Source: Actinomycetes bacterium
Lineage (GTDB): Bacteria > Actinomycetota > Acidimicrobiia > Acidimicrobiales > Acidimicrobilacustridaceae
DNA length: 64,000 nucleotides
Assembly: GCA_029782025.1 (NCBI GenBank)
Contig: JAKOVR010000143.1
Span: forward strand, 1-64,000
Direction of reading: 5' to 3'
The notes under the pieces were generated by a model that was not told the origin of the DNA, made no database searches, and saw only the letters and a program-made list of their open reading frames with translations. The position numbers were made by a program, and so were the translations under genes. Each line of letters begins with the position of its first letter. Within the stretch, counting starts at the first letter, position 1. Below, piece by piece: positions 34,993 through 43,224 of the stretch.

Positions 34993-34998
34993 TAACGT
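34993..34998 (+). promoter_or_regulatory. TAACGT -10 box upstream of the second DUF3048 gene
   Basis: TAACGT precedes a leader of about 55 bases with GGAGGTG (35045-35051) before the GTG at 35060. Confidence 0.35.
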
Positions 34999-35059
34999 CG
35001 CCGCCAGGCGGAGTGCACACCCGTGGCCACGCGCGGGCCGTTCCGGAGGTGACGCGACA

Positions 35060-36190
35060 GTGCGACCGATCTCTGCCCTCCTTGCCACCGGCGCGGTGCT
35101 CGTGCCCTCGGCGTGCTCGGCGGCCACCGCCGGGGTCCGGACCGGGGACCTCGACGCCGCGGCGAGCGGCAACGGCAAGGGGGTCGTGACCGCGGCGCCC
35201 GCCGTCCCGACCACGGAGGCGCCGATCACGGCGTGGCCGCTGACCGGGCTGCCCATCGCCGATCCGGCCCAGGCCCGGCACAGCGTCGTCGCCGTCAAGA
35301 TCGACAACTCGCCGCCGGCCCGGCCCCAGACCGGCCTGACCCAGGCCGACGACTGCATCGAGGAGCGGGTCGAGGGCATCACCCGGCTGATGTGCCTGTT
35401 CCACTCGGAGGACGCCGATCCGGTCGGCCCCATCCGCTCGGCCCGCAGCAGCGACGTCGACCTGATGGGCAACCTCAGCCGACCGGTGCTCATGTGGTCG
35501 GGGGGCAACGCCGGCGTCACGGCCGAGATCGACTGGGCCGTGTCCCAGGGCTTCATCATCGAAGCCGGCCACCCGCGGAACGACTCGCTGTACCACCGGG
35601 ACAACCGGCGCCAGATGCCCCACAACCTCTACGGCAGCACGGCGCCCGTCCGGGAGCAGTTCACGCCGGGGCCCCAGCCGGCGCCCCACCCGCTCTTCGC
35701 CTACCGGGCGCCCGGGGAGGCGCTGCCGCCCTCGGCCGCCGACACCCCCGGCTTCGTCGTCGACTTCGGCCGCGGCGTGCGGGCCGAGTACGTGTGGGAC
35801 CAGGAGCGCAAGGGCTGGGACCGCTTCCAGGTCGACGAGTCCCACCCCCGGGGCCGCAGCGCCTTCATGGACAGCAACGGCCGGCAGGTGGCTCCCGACA
35901 ACGTCGTGATCCTGGTGGTGCCCTACGGCCAGAGCGACGCCGACTCCCGCTCGCCCAAGGCCGTCAGCGTGGGGGAGGGCGACGCCATCGTCCTCACCGA
36001 CGGCAAGGCCGTGGTCGGCCGGTGGAAGCGGCCCGTGTCCTTCGCCAGCTGGGAGCTGGTCGACCCCGCCGGCGCCCCGATCCGGCTCACCCCGGGGCGC
36101 ACCTGGGTCGCCCTGCCCGAAGCGGGAGGCCCGGCGCCGGTGCCGCTGGACCCGGCCACCGCCGCGTCCCTCCTCGGCGAGCGCCGCTGA
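35060..36190 (+). CDS. DUF3048 domain lipoprotein
   Basis: A 376-residue paralogue of the preceding protein with a different anchor: a short signal peptide ending LVPSAC (Cys19), so probably a lipoprotein. The DUF3048 domain runs from about residue 60 (WPLTGLPIADPAQARHSVVAVKIDN, shortened here to its start WPLTGLPIADP) through LTQADDCIEERVEGITRLM and GPIRSARSSDVDL, to RLTPGRTWVALP near the end. The GTG has GGAGGTG upstream. Tandem copies with membrane-helix and lipid anchors suggest two proteins working together at the membrane surface. Function is unknown. Confidence 0.82.
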   Translation: MRPISALLATGAVLVPSACSAATAGVRTGDLDAAASGNGKGVVTAAPAVPTTEAPITAWPLTGLPIADPAQARHSVVAVKIDNSPPARPQTGLTQADDCIEERVEGITRLMCLFHSEDADPVGPIRSARSSDVDLMGNLSRPVLMWSGGNAGVTAEIDWAVSQGFIIEAGHPRNDSLYHRDNRRQMPHNLYGSTAPVREQFTPGPQPAPHPLFAYRAPGEALPPSAADTPGFVVDFGRGVRAEYVWDQERKGWDRFQVDESHPRGRSAFMDSNGRQVAPDNVVILVVPYGQSDADSRSPKAVSVGEGDAIVLTDGKAVVGRWKRPVSFASWELVDPAGAPIRLTPGRTWVALPEAGGPAPVPLDPATAASLLGERR

Positions 36191-36246
36191 CCCGACGCCG
36201 TCGCCGGTCGCCGGATTCGACTACCGGGGATCGGTCCGGGGGGCCA

Positions 36247-36252
36247 TAGACT
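36247..36252 (+). promoter_or_regulatory. TAGACT -10 box, leaderless, for pdxS
   Basis: TAGACT ends 7 bases before the ATG at 36260. Confidence 0.5.
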
Positions 36253-36259
36253 CGGCCCC

Positions 36260-37165
36260 ATGACCGACGGTGCCGCTGCAGGGCTGTCACGTGAGACGGG
36301 CTCGGTGCTCGTCAAGCGCGGGCTGGCCGAGATGTTGAAGGGCGGGGTGATCATGGACGTGGTCACGCCCGACCAGGCCAAGATCGCCGAGGACGCCGGC
36401 GCCTCGGCGGTGATGGCGCTCGAGCGGGTGCCGGCCGACATCCGCCGGGACGGCGGCGTGGCCCGCATGAGCGATCCCGAGATGATCGAGGGGATCAAGG
36501 CCGCGGTCACGATCCCGGTGATGGCCAAGGCCCGCATCGGCCACTTCGTGGAGGCCCAGATCCTCCAGGCCCTCGGGGTCGACTACGTCGACGAGAGCGA
36601 GGTCCTGACGCCGGCCGACGAGACCCACCACATCGACAAGTGGGCCTTCACCGTGCCGTTCGTGTGCGGCGCCACCAACCTCGGCGAGGCCCTCCGGCGG
36701 ATCAGCGAAGGGGCGGCGATGATCCGTTCCAAGGGCGAGGCCGGCACCGGCAACATCGTCGAGGCCGTCCGCCACCTCCGCACCATCCTCGGCGACATCC
36801 GCAAGATCACCCAGGCCGACGCCGCCGAGCTGTTCGACTGGGCCAAGCGGCTCCAGGCGCCGCTCCCGCTGGTCCAGGAGCTGGCCGAGACAGCCACCCT
36901 CCCCGTCCCCTTGTTCTGCGCCGGCGGCATCGCCACGCCGGCCGACGCCGCCCTGGTGATGCAGCTCGGCGCCCAGGCCGTGTTCGTGGGCTCGGGCATC
37001 TTCAAGAGCGACGACCCGGCGCCCCGGGCGAAGGCCATCGTGGAGGCCACCACCCACTTCCAGGATCCCGACATCCTGGTGAAGGTGAGTCGGGGCCTGG
37101 GGCCGGCCATGCCCGGTCTCGAGATCGGCGGTCTGGAGCAGACCTTCGCCGATCGCGGCTGGTGA
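36260..37165 (+). CDS. pdxS: Pyridoxal 5'-phosphate synthase, PdxS subunit
   Basis: A 301-residue TIM-barrel synthase subunit that makes pyridoxal phosphate from ribose 5-phosphate, glyceraldehyde 3-phosphate and ammonia. Family blocks are [23 protein letters not shown], split here as [20 protein letters not shown], then [51 protein letters not shown] (catalytic-lysine region) and [20 protein letters not shown]. It is full length. It overlaps pdxT by 4 bases and sits in the usual actinobacterial order before yebC. Confidence 0.97.
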   Translation: MTDGAAAGLSRETGSVLVKRGLAEMLKGGVIMDVVTPDQAKIAEDAGASAVMALERVPADIRRDGGVARMSDPEMIEGIKAAVTIPVMAKARIGHFVEAQILQALGVDYVDESEVLTPADETHHIDKWAFTVPFVCGATNLGEALRRISEGAAMIRSKGEAGTGNIVEAVRHLRTILGDIRKITQADAAELFDWAKRLQAPLPLVQELAETATLPVPLFCAGGIATPADAALVMQLGAQAVFVGSGIFKSDDPAPRAKAIVEATTHFQDPDILVKVSRGLGPAMPGLEIGGLEQTFADRGW

Positions 37166-37764
37166 AGGTCGGGGTCCTCGCCGTCCAGGGGGCCTTCGCC
37201 CTCCACGCCCGGCGGATCGAGGGTCTCGGCGCCGTCGCCGTCGAGGTCCGGACCGCGGCCGCGCTGGCCGAGGTCGACGCCCTCGTCCTCCCCGGCGGCG
37301 AGTCGACCGCCATCTCGATGCTGCTCGAGCGCTCCGGGTTGGTGGCGCCGCTCCGGGAGCGGCTGGCCGCCGGGATGCCGGCGCTCGGCACCTGCGCCGG
37401 GATGATCCTGCTGGCCGGCGAGGTGGTGGACGGGCGGCCCGACCAGATCTCCCTCGGAGCCATCGACGTGGCCGTGCGCCGCAACGCTTTCGGTCGCCAG
37501 GTCGACAGCTTCGAGGCCGACCTGCCCGTCCGCGGCCTCGGCGGGGGCGACGACGACCCGGCCGTGGTGCGGGCGGTGTTCATCCGGGCCCCGGTGGTGG
37601 AGCGCGTCGGCCCCGGCGTCGAGGTCCTGGCCGAGGTCGACGGGCGGGCCGTGGCCTGCCGGCAGGGGGCGGTGATGGTCACCGCGTTCCACCCCGAGCT
37701 CACCGCCGACGACCGCCTCCACCGCGCCTTCCTGAGGTCGGCGGGGTGGGAGGCCGCACGCTAG
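37162..37764 (+). CDS. pdxT: Pyridoxal 5'-phosphate synthase glutaminase subunit PdxT
   Basis: A 200-residue class I glutaminase that feeds ammonia to PdxS. The catalytic triad is C78 (LGTCAGMI), with H177 and E179 in [20 protein letters not shown] is the glutamine-loop motif. The GTG overlaps the pdxS stop (GTGA). Its TAG stop is the first half of the yebC -10 box. Confidence 0.96.
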   Translation: MKVGVLAVQGAFALHARRIEGLGAVAVEVRTAAALAEVDALVLPGGESTAISMLLERSGLVAPLRERLAAGMPALGTCAGMILLAGEVVDGRPDQISLGAIDVAVRRNAFGRQVDSFEADLPVRGLGGGDDDPAVVRAVFIRAPVVERVGPGVEVLAEVDGRAVACRQGAVMVTAFHPELTADDRLHRAFLRSAGWEAAR

Positions 37765-37767
37765 GGT
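37762..37767 (+). promoter_or_regulatory. TAGGGT -10 box, leaderless, for yebC, overlapping the pdxT stop codon
   Basis: The pdxT stop TAG is the first half of TAGGGT, which ends 7 bases before the ATG at 37775. Confidence 0.5.
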
Positions 37768-37774
37768 CCCCGCC

Positions 37775-38524
37775 ATGTCCGGCCACTCCAAATGGGCGAC
37801 CATCAAGCACAAGAAGGCCGCCACCGACAAGGCGCGCGGGAAGCTCTTCGCCAAGATCATCCGGCAGGTGGAGGTCGCGGCGCGACAGGGCGGGGGCGAC
37901 CCCGACAGCAACCCGGCGCTGCGCACGATGTTCCAGAAGGCCCGCGACAACTCCATCCCGCTCGACACCATCAAGCAGGCCGTCAAGCGGGGCACGGGGG
38001 AGCTCGAGGGCGTCACCTACGAGTCGATCACCTACGAGGGCTACGCCCCCAACGGGGTGGCGGTGCTCATCGAGGTCCTCACCGACAACCGCAACCGGTC
38101 GGGCTCGGAGGTCCGGAGCATCCTCAAGAAGAACGGGGGCTCGATCGCCGAGCCGGGTGCGGTTTCGTGGCAGTTCGAGCGCAAGGGCGTCATGGTGATC
38201 GCCGGCGGCGCGTCCGAGGACGAGATCATGGAGGCCGCGCTCGATGCCGGGCTCGAGGACCTCGTCGCCGAGGGCGACACCTGGCGGCTCACCTGCGCCC
38301 CCGGTGACCTGCCGGCCGTGCGCGAGGCCCTGGAGACCGCGGGCATCGCCTTCGAGTCGGCCGACGTCACCATGCTCCCCACGTCGACGGTGGCGCTCGA
38401 CACCGCCGAAGCGGCCCGGGCCGTGCTGCGGGTGGTCGACGCCCTCGAGGAGAACGACGACGTCCAGGACGTCTACGCCAACTTCGACATCGGCGACGAG
38501 TTGCTGGCGGCGCTCGAGGCGTGA
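37775..38524 (+). CDS. yebC: YebC/PmpR family protein (transcriptional/translational regulator)
   Basis: A 249-residue YebC-family protein with the conserved start MSGHSKWATIKHKKAATDKA and the internal YEGYAPNGVAVLIE and KKNGGSIAEPGAVSWQF. Family members have been described as DNA-binding regulators and, more recently, as factors that relieve ribosome stalling at proline stretches. Its place between pdxT and ruvC is conserved in actinobacteria. The following peroxiredoxin gene overlaps its stop by 4 bases. Confidence 0.95.
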   Translation: MSGHSKWATIKHKKAATDKARGKLFAKIIRQVEVAARQGGGDPDSNPALRTMFQKARDNSIPLDTIKQAVKRGTGELEGVTYESITYEGYAPNGVAVLIEVLTDNRNRSGSEVRSILKKNGGSIAEPGAVSWQFERKGVMVIAGGASEDEIMEAALDAGLEDLVAEGDTWRLTCAPGDLPAVREALETAGIAFESADVTMLPTSTVALDTAEAARAVLRVVDALEENDDVQDVYANFDIGDELLAALEA

Positions 38525-39030
38525 GCGACGACGTCGCCGCCGCGACCCCGACGATCGGCGCGCCGGCGCCCCCGATCGTGCTGCCCGGCACCACCGGGTC
38601 GCCCTCGACGCGGCGGACCTACACCCTGACGGAGTTCCGGGGCCGGCCGGTGGTGCTGGCCTTCTACCCGGCCGACTCCTCCCCGGTCTGCACCGTCCAG
38701 CTGTCGAGCTACACGGCCGAGATCGCCCGCTTCGAGGCCCTCGACGCGCAGGTGCTGGCCGTCAGCCCCCAGTCCCTCGACGACCACGAAGCCTTCTCGG
38801 CCGCCAACGGCGGCTTCCGGTTCCCGCTGCTGGCCGACACCGAGCGGGTGGCCGGCACCGCCTACGACGTGCTCGGCCCCCTCGGGTTCTACCGGCGGTC
38901 GGTGTTCGTGATCGACGCCGACGGCGTGCTGCGGTGGGCCCACCGCAGCGCCGCCGGGTTCACCTTCCGCTCGGTGGACGAGCTGGTCGGGGTGGTGTCA
39001 GGCCTCGTCGGCCACCCCGAGCAGCGATGA
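38521..39030 (+). CDS. Peroxiredoxin, BCP/AhpE-like, single cysteine
   Basis: A 169-residue thiol peroxidase. FYPADSSPVCTVQLSSY holds the peroxidatic Cys57 within the P-x3-S-x2-C motif, with Ser in place of the usual Thr. No other Cys exists in the chain, so it must work as a 1-Cys enzyme and be reduced by an outside thiol; mycothiol or a mycoredoxin is a reasonable candidate given mshC. GTG start in GTGA overlap with yebC. Its last 33 bases overlap the convergent ABC permease gene, the longest overlap in the window. Confidence 0.88.
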   Translation: MSDDVAAATPTIGAPAPPIVLPGTTGSPSTRRTYTLTEFRGRPVVLAFYPADSSPVCTVQLSSYTAEIARFEALDAQVLAVSPQSLDDHEAFSAANGGFRFPLLADTERVAGTAYDVLGPLGFYRRSVFVIDADGVLRWAHRSAAGFTFRSVDELVGVVSGLVGHPEQR

Positions 39031-39837
39031 CCGCTTGATCGAGCGCACCCCCGAGGCCAGCGAGACCAACGCCACCACCCAGGCGACGGCGCCGAGGATC
39101 ATCCCCAACCGCACGGTGCCGGCCCCGAAGAGCGCGCCGGTCGACTGCCCGTAGCCGATGAGGATGAGGGGCAAGGTGACGAGCCCGGTGGCCTGCTGGG
39201 CCGCCGCCGTGGACTTCACCCGGGCCGAGAGCCGCAGCACGAGCGACAGGGCGATGGCGATGAAGGGCGGGAGCTCCCACAGGATCAGCACCCACCAGGC
39301 CGGGGTGGGGAAGAACAGGTAGCCGATCTTGCCGATGAGCATGGCGTTGACCAGCAGGGAGTAGGCGCCGAACCCCACCGCCGTGGTGATGTAGCCGGGG
39401 ATGCAGCTGGCGATCAGCTTGCCGAGGTAGATCTCGCGGGTGTCGGCGGGGGTGTGGGCGAGGAACTCGCCGGTACCCCGCTCGCGCTCGCCGACGATGC
39501 TCGACGCGCCGACGGCGGAGGAGATGGTGAGCGGCACGACCACGGCCACCGGCGCCAGCAGGAACACGGCGAGGGTGAACGACACCTTCGCCTCCTCGGG
39601 GATGCCCTGGGGGACGGCCTGCTTGGCCGCGGCCGGGAGCACGTCGAGGGCCTTGCTCACCTGCTGGAGTGCCTGCTGGTTGCCGATGTTGTTGATCAGC
39701 AGCAGCAGGATGGCCGGGATCACCACGAAGAAGATCCCGCCCAGCAGCGCCATCGGCACCCAGAAGTCCTTGGCCTGCAGGAGCTGGCGCAGCTCCGTGC
39801 GGGCGACGGTCCACATGCGTTCACGCCGGAAGGCCAT
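38998..39837 (-). CDS. ABC-2 type transporter permease
   Basis: A 279-residue permease with about six transmembrane helices, an N-terminal cytoplasmic start (MWTVARTELRQLLQAKDFW) and a large first extracytoplasmic loop. SSIVGERERGTGEFLAHTP is the ABC-2 motif after the second helix. It follows the ATPase gene by 19 bases on the same strand, so the two form an exporter of unknown substrate. Its 3' end overlaps the peroxiredoxin gene by 33 bases. The pair splits the yebC-ruvC neighbourhood. Confidence 0.85.
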   Translation of the reverse strand: MAFRRERMWTVARTELRQLLQAKDFWVPMALLGGIFFVVIPAILLLLINNIGNQQALQQVSKALDVLPAAAKQAVPQGIPEEAKVSFTLAVFLLAPVAVVVPLTISSAVGASSIVGERERGTGEFLAHTPADTREIYLGKLIASCIPGYITTAVGFGAYSLLVNAMLIGKIGYLFFPTPAWWVLILWELPPFIAIALSLVLRLSARVKSTAAAQQATGLVTLPLILIGYGQSTGALFGAGTVRLGMILGAVAWVVALVSLASGVRSIKRSSLLGVADEA

Positions 39838-39856
39838 CAGCGCGCTCCTCTCTCGG

Positions 39857-40954
39857 TCACAGCGGTGTCTCCACGCCCATGGCCCGGCGCTCGCGGCGCA
39901 CGGCGAAGTAGAGCTCCTCCAGCGTCGGGTGGTGGGGTTCGACGCGGGTGAGCCGCACGCCGTCGGCCACGAGCCGGTCGACGATGTCGGGCACCCGGTC
40001 GAAGCTGTCGAGGCTCACGTCGGCGGCCGCCCCGTTGCGCTGGTAGCCGACGACGCCCTCCATGCCCTGCACGCGGTCGAGGGCGGCGCGGTCGGTGGCG
40101 TCGAGCCGGAGCAGGTCGTGGGGCCAGTAGCGCCGGATGAGGGTCTCCTGGCTGCCCGACATCAGGTCGGTGCCGGCCTCGAGGACCACGATCTGGTCGG
40201 CGAGCCCCTCGGCCTCGACGAGCAGGTGGGTGCACATCACCACCGTGCGGCCGTCGCTCGTCATCTCCCGGATGAGCTCGAGCACGGCGTGGCTGCTCTC
40301 CGGGTCGAGCCCGGAGGTGGGCTCGTCGAAGAGGAGGAGCTCGGGGCCGTGGAGCACGCTGCGGGCCAGGGCCAGCCGGGTCTTCATGCCGGTGCTGTAG
40401 CCGCCGACCTGCTGGTCGAGGGCCTCGAGGATGCCGAAGCGCCCGGCGGCGTCACGGATCTGGGCCGACGCCTCCCGCCCCAGGCCGTAGAGCTCGGCGC
40501 TGTACTGCAGGTTGTCCCAGCCGGTGAGCCGGTCGTACAGCGCCGGCTTGGCCGACACGATCCCGATCCGCCGCCGCACGGACTCGCCGTCCCGCTCGGG
40601 GTCGAGGCCGAACGTGCGCACCATCCCGCGGTTGGGGGACAGCGCCCCGGTGATGACCCGGATGGCGGTGGTCTTGCCCGCGCCGTTGGGACCGAGGAGC
40701 ACGGTGATCCGGCCCTGGGGGGCCAGGATCGACAGGTTGGAGAGGGCGAGCACGTTGCCGAACTGCCGCGTGACGTTCCGGAGCTCGACGACGAGCGGGC
40801 CCTCGGGGGCGGCGACGAGGGGTTGGCGGTGGTCCTCGTCGGCCGGGGCGACGGCGGTGGTCGTGGCGCCGCCGACCGGGGGGAAGTAGACCCCGGCCTG
40901 CTCTCGGTCGTTGGCGCTCACGGGGCCCGTGAGGGATTCGGCATCGGAGGTCAC
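39857..40954 (-). CDS. ABC transporter ATP-binding protein (ABC-2/CcmA-like)
   Basis: A 365-residue ATPase with Walker A GPNGAGKT (88-95), signature YSTGMKTRLALARS, Walker B LLLFDEPTSGLD, and a C-terminal domain of the kind found in drug or lipid exporters. The first 55 residues are a low-complexity extension (VTSDAESLTGPVSAND onward) not typical of the family. The GTG start at 40954 was chosen because it has AAAGG upstream (GCCGAAAGGCAACC). It works with the permease downstream. Confidence 0.85.
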   Translation of the reverse strand: MTSDAESLTGPVSANDREQAGVYFPPVGGATTTAVAPADEDHRQPLVAAPEGPLVVELRNVTRQFGNVLALSNLSILAPQGRITVLLGPNGAGKTTAIRVITGALSPNRGMVRTFGLDPERDGESVRRRIGIVSAKPALYDRLTGWDNLQYSAELYGLGREASAQIRDAAGRFGILEALDQQVGGYSTGMKTRLALARSVLHGPELLLFDEPTSGLDPESSHAVLELIREMTSDGRTVVMCTHLLVEAEGLADQIVVLEAGTDLMSGSQETLIRRYWPHDLLRLDATDRAALDRVQGMEGVVGYQRNGAAADVSLDSFDRVPDIVDRLVADGVRLTRVEPHHPTLEELYFAVRRERRAMGVETPL

Positions 40955-41047
40955 GGTTGCCTTTCGGCATCGGGAGGCGGCGCTGAAGCATTGTGCACAG
41001 GTCCCGCACATCCGGGCGGGATCCGCCACCGGGTCGCGGGCCGTCGG

Positions 41048-41053
41048 TATGCT
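41048..41053 (+). promoter_or_regulatory. TATGCT -10 box, leaderless, for ruvC
   Basis: TATGCT ends 7 bases before the GTG at 41061. An in-frame ATG (41049) lies within the box and is rejected as start. Confidence 0.55.
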
Positions 41054-41060
41054 CGCACAC

Positions 41061-41570
41061 GTGTTCGTCCTCGGCATCGACCCCGGCCTGTCGCGGTGCG
41101 GCTACTGCGTGCTCGCCGCCGACGGGCGGCGCAACCGGGCCGTGGCCCTCGGGGTGATCACCACGCCCGTGTCCGCCCCCGTGCCGGACCGCCTCGTCGA
41201 GCTCCAGCGCGAGGTCCGGGGCCTCCTCGAGGAGTTCCGGCCGTCGGTGCTGGCGGTCGAACGGGTGCTGTTCCAGGTGAACGCCCGCACGGCGATGGCG
41301 GTGGGGCAGGCCAGCGGCATCTGCATGGCCGAAGCGGCCGGGCGCGGGTGCGAGGTGGTGCAGTACTCGCCCAACCAGGTCAAGCAGGTCGTCGCCGGGT
41401 GGGGCGGCGCCGACAAGCAGCAGGTGCAGCGCATGGTCCAGTCCCTCCTCGATCTCCCGGCGCCGCCCCGGCCGGCCGACGCCGCCGATGCCGCCGCCCT
41501 GGCCCTGTGCCACCTCGCCATGGCCCCCATGCAGCGGGCCGTCGCTGCCGCCTCGGGGTCCCGGCCGTGA
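41061..41570 (+). CDS. ruvC: Holliday junction resolvase RuvC
   Basis: A 169-residue endonuclease that cuts Holliday junctions bound by RuvAB. All four acidic residues are visible: D7 ([13 protein letters not shown]), E67 (LAVERVLFQ), D140 and D143 ([13 protein letters not shown]). The GTG start is supported by the TATGCT box. Its stop overlaps the ruvA start (GTGA); ruvCAB form one operon. Confidence 0.96.
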   Translation: MFVLGIDPGLSRCGYCVLAADGRRNRAVALGVITTPVSAPVPDRLVELQREVRGLLEEFRPSVLAVERVLFQVNARTAMAVGQASGICMAEAAGRGCEVVQYSPNQVKQVVAGWGGADKQQVQRMVQSLLDLPAPPRPADAADAAALALCHLAMAPMQRAVAAASGSRP

Positions 41571-42172
41571 TCGGGTCGCTGCGGGGCACGTTGCTCGACC
41601 GGGCCGACGGCGAGGTGCTGGTCGAGGTGGCCGGCATCGGCTACCGGGTCGCGGTGTCGCCCACCACGTCGGTCACCCTCGGCGACCTCGGGAGCGAGGT
41701 GTTCGTCTTCGTCCACCACCACTTCCGGGAGGACCAGCAGACGCTCTACGGGTTCGGGACCGCGGCCGAGCGGTCGTGCTTCGAGATCCTCATCGCCACC
41801 CACGGCGTCGGGCCGGCCCTGGCCCAGGCCATCCTCTCGGTCCACGACCCCGCCGCCCTGGCCCGCGTGATCCACGACGACGACGTCGATGCGCTGTGCC
41901 TCGTGCCCGGCGTGGGCAAGAAGACAGCGGCCCGCCTCCTCGTCGAGCTCACGTCCAAGCTCGGCGCCGTCGAGGGGCCGGGCTCGGCCGGTGCCCCGGC
42001 CAGCGCGCCCGGCACGCCGGCGGTGGCCTCGGCCCGGGCCGACGTGCGCGACGCCCTCGCCGGGTTGGGGTACGGCCCCGACGAGGTGGCGGCGGTGCTG
42101 CGCGACCTCCCCGACGGGGGCGACACGTCCGTCCTGCTGCGCGAGGCCCTCCAGCGCCTCGCCGTCTCCTGA
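41567..42172 (+). CDS. ruvA: Holliday junction branch migration protein RuvA
   Basis: A 201-residue junction-binding subunit. It has the N-terminal OB domain ([20 protein letters not shown]), two helix-hairpin-helix segments ([16 protein letters not shown] and [19 protein letters not shown]), a Gly/Ala/Pro linker and the C-terminal domain that contacts RuvB ([20 protein letters not shown]). Starts with the GTG of GTGA. RuvB follows 8 bases later. Confidence 0.96.
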   Translation: MIGSLRGTLLDRADGEVLVEVAGIGYRVAVSPTTSVTLGDLGSEVFVFVHHHFREDQQTLYGFGTAAERSCFEILIATHGVGPALAQAILSVHDPAALARVIHDDDVDALCLVPGVGKKTAARLLVELTSKLGAVEGPGSAGAPASAPGTPAVASARADVRDALAGLGYGPDEVAAVLRDLPDGGDTSVLLREALQRLAVS

Positions 42173-42180
42173 GGCGGGCC

Positions 42181-43212
42181 GTGCGCGACGAACTGCTCCG
42201 CCCCGACGCCACCGACGACGACGAGATCGCCGACGCCGTCGACGTGCTGAGCGAGGAAGGGGGGCTGCGGCCCCGCACGCTGGCCGACTTCGTCGGGCAG
42301 GCCGAGCTCAAGGAGCACCTGTCGATCATCCTCGAGGCGGCGCGCCGCCGGGGCCAGGCCGTCGACCACCTCCTGTTCGCCGGACCCCCCGGCCTCGGGA
42401 AGACCACGCTGGCCGGGATCGTGGCCAACGAGGTCGGCGTGGCGCTGCACATCACGTCGGGCCCGGCCCTCGAGCGGGCCGGCGACCTGGCGGCGATCCT
42501 CACCCGGTTGGAGGAGGGCGACGTCCTCTTCATCGACGAGATCCACCGGCTGTCCCGGGCCGTGGAAGAGGTCCTGTACCCGGCGATGGAGGACTTCGAG
42601 CTCGACATCGTGCTGGGCAAGGGCCCGGCCGCCCGGTCGATCCGCCTCGACCTGCCCCGCTTCACCCTGGTGGGCGCCACCACCCGCACCGGGCTGATCA
42701 CCGGGCCGCTGCGCGACCGCTTCGGCCTCGTCGCCCGCCTCGACTACTACGAGCCCCGCGACCTCGAGGCCATCGTGGTGCGGGCGGCGGGGATCCTCGG
42801 GGTCGACGTCGACCCGGCCGGGGCGGGCGAGATCGCCCGGCGGGCCCGGGGCACGCCCCGGATCGCCAACCGGCTGCTCCGGCGCGTCCGCGACTTCGCC
42901 GAGGTGCGGGCCGGCGGGCACATCGACGCCCGCACCGCCCACGACGGTCTCGCCCTGTTCGGGGTCGACGGGCTCGGCCTCGACAAGGTCGACCGGGCCA
43001 TCCTCTCGGCCCTCTGCGAGCGCTTCGGCGGCGGGCCGGTGGGCCTGTCCACGCTCGCCATCGGGGTGGGGGAGCCGACCGAGACGGTCGAGGACGTCTA
43101 CGAGCCGTTCCTCATCCAGCAGGGGTTGCTGTTGCGCACGCCCCGCGGCCGGGTGGCCACGCCGGCGGCATGGCGGCACCTGGGCCTGGCTGCGCCCAAC
43201 GCGCTCTTCTGA
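42181..43212 (+). CDS. ruvB: Holliday junction branch migration ATPase RuvB
   Basis: A 343-residue AAA+ motor. [18 protein letters not shown], Walker [10 protein letters not shown] (from about residue 66), Walker [10 protein letters not shown], the arginine-finger region [18 protein letters not shown] and the C-terminal winged helix ([15 protein letters not shown]) are all present. It is the last gene of ruvCAB and converges with the next gene across 12 bases. No terminator hairpin is evident. Confidence 0.97.
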   Translation: MRDELLRPDATDDDEIADAVDVLSEEGGLRPRTLADFVGQAELKEHLSIILEAARRRGQAVDHLLFAGPPGLGKTTLAGIVANEVGVALHITSGPALERAGDLAAILTRLEEGDVLFIDEIHRLSRAVEEVLYPAMEDFELDIVLGKGPAARSIRLDLPRFTLVGATTRTGLITGPLRDRFGLVARLDYYEPRDLEAIVVRAAGILGVDVDPAGAGEIARRARGTPRIANRLLRRVRDFAEVRAGGHIDARTAHDGLALFGVDGLGLDKVDRAILSALCERFGGGPVGLSTLAIGVGEPTETVEDVYEPFLIQQGLLLRTPRGRVATPAAWRHLGLAAPNALF

Positions 43213-43224
43213 TCGCCGGGCGGG

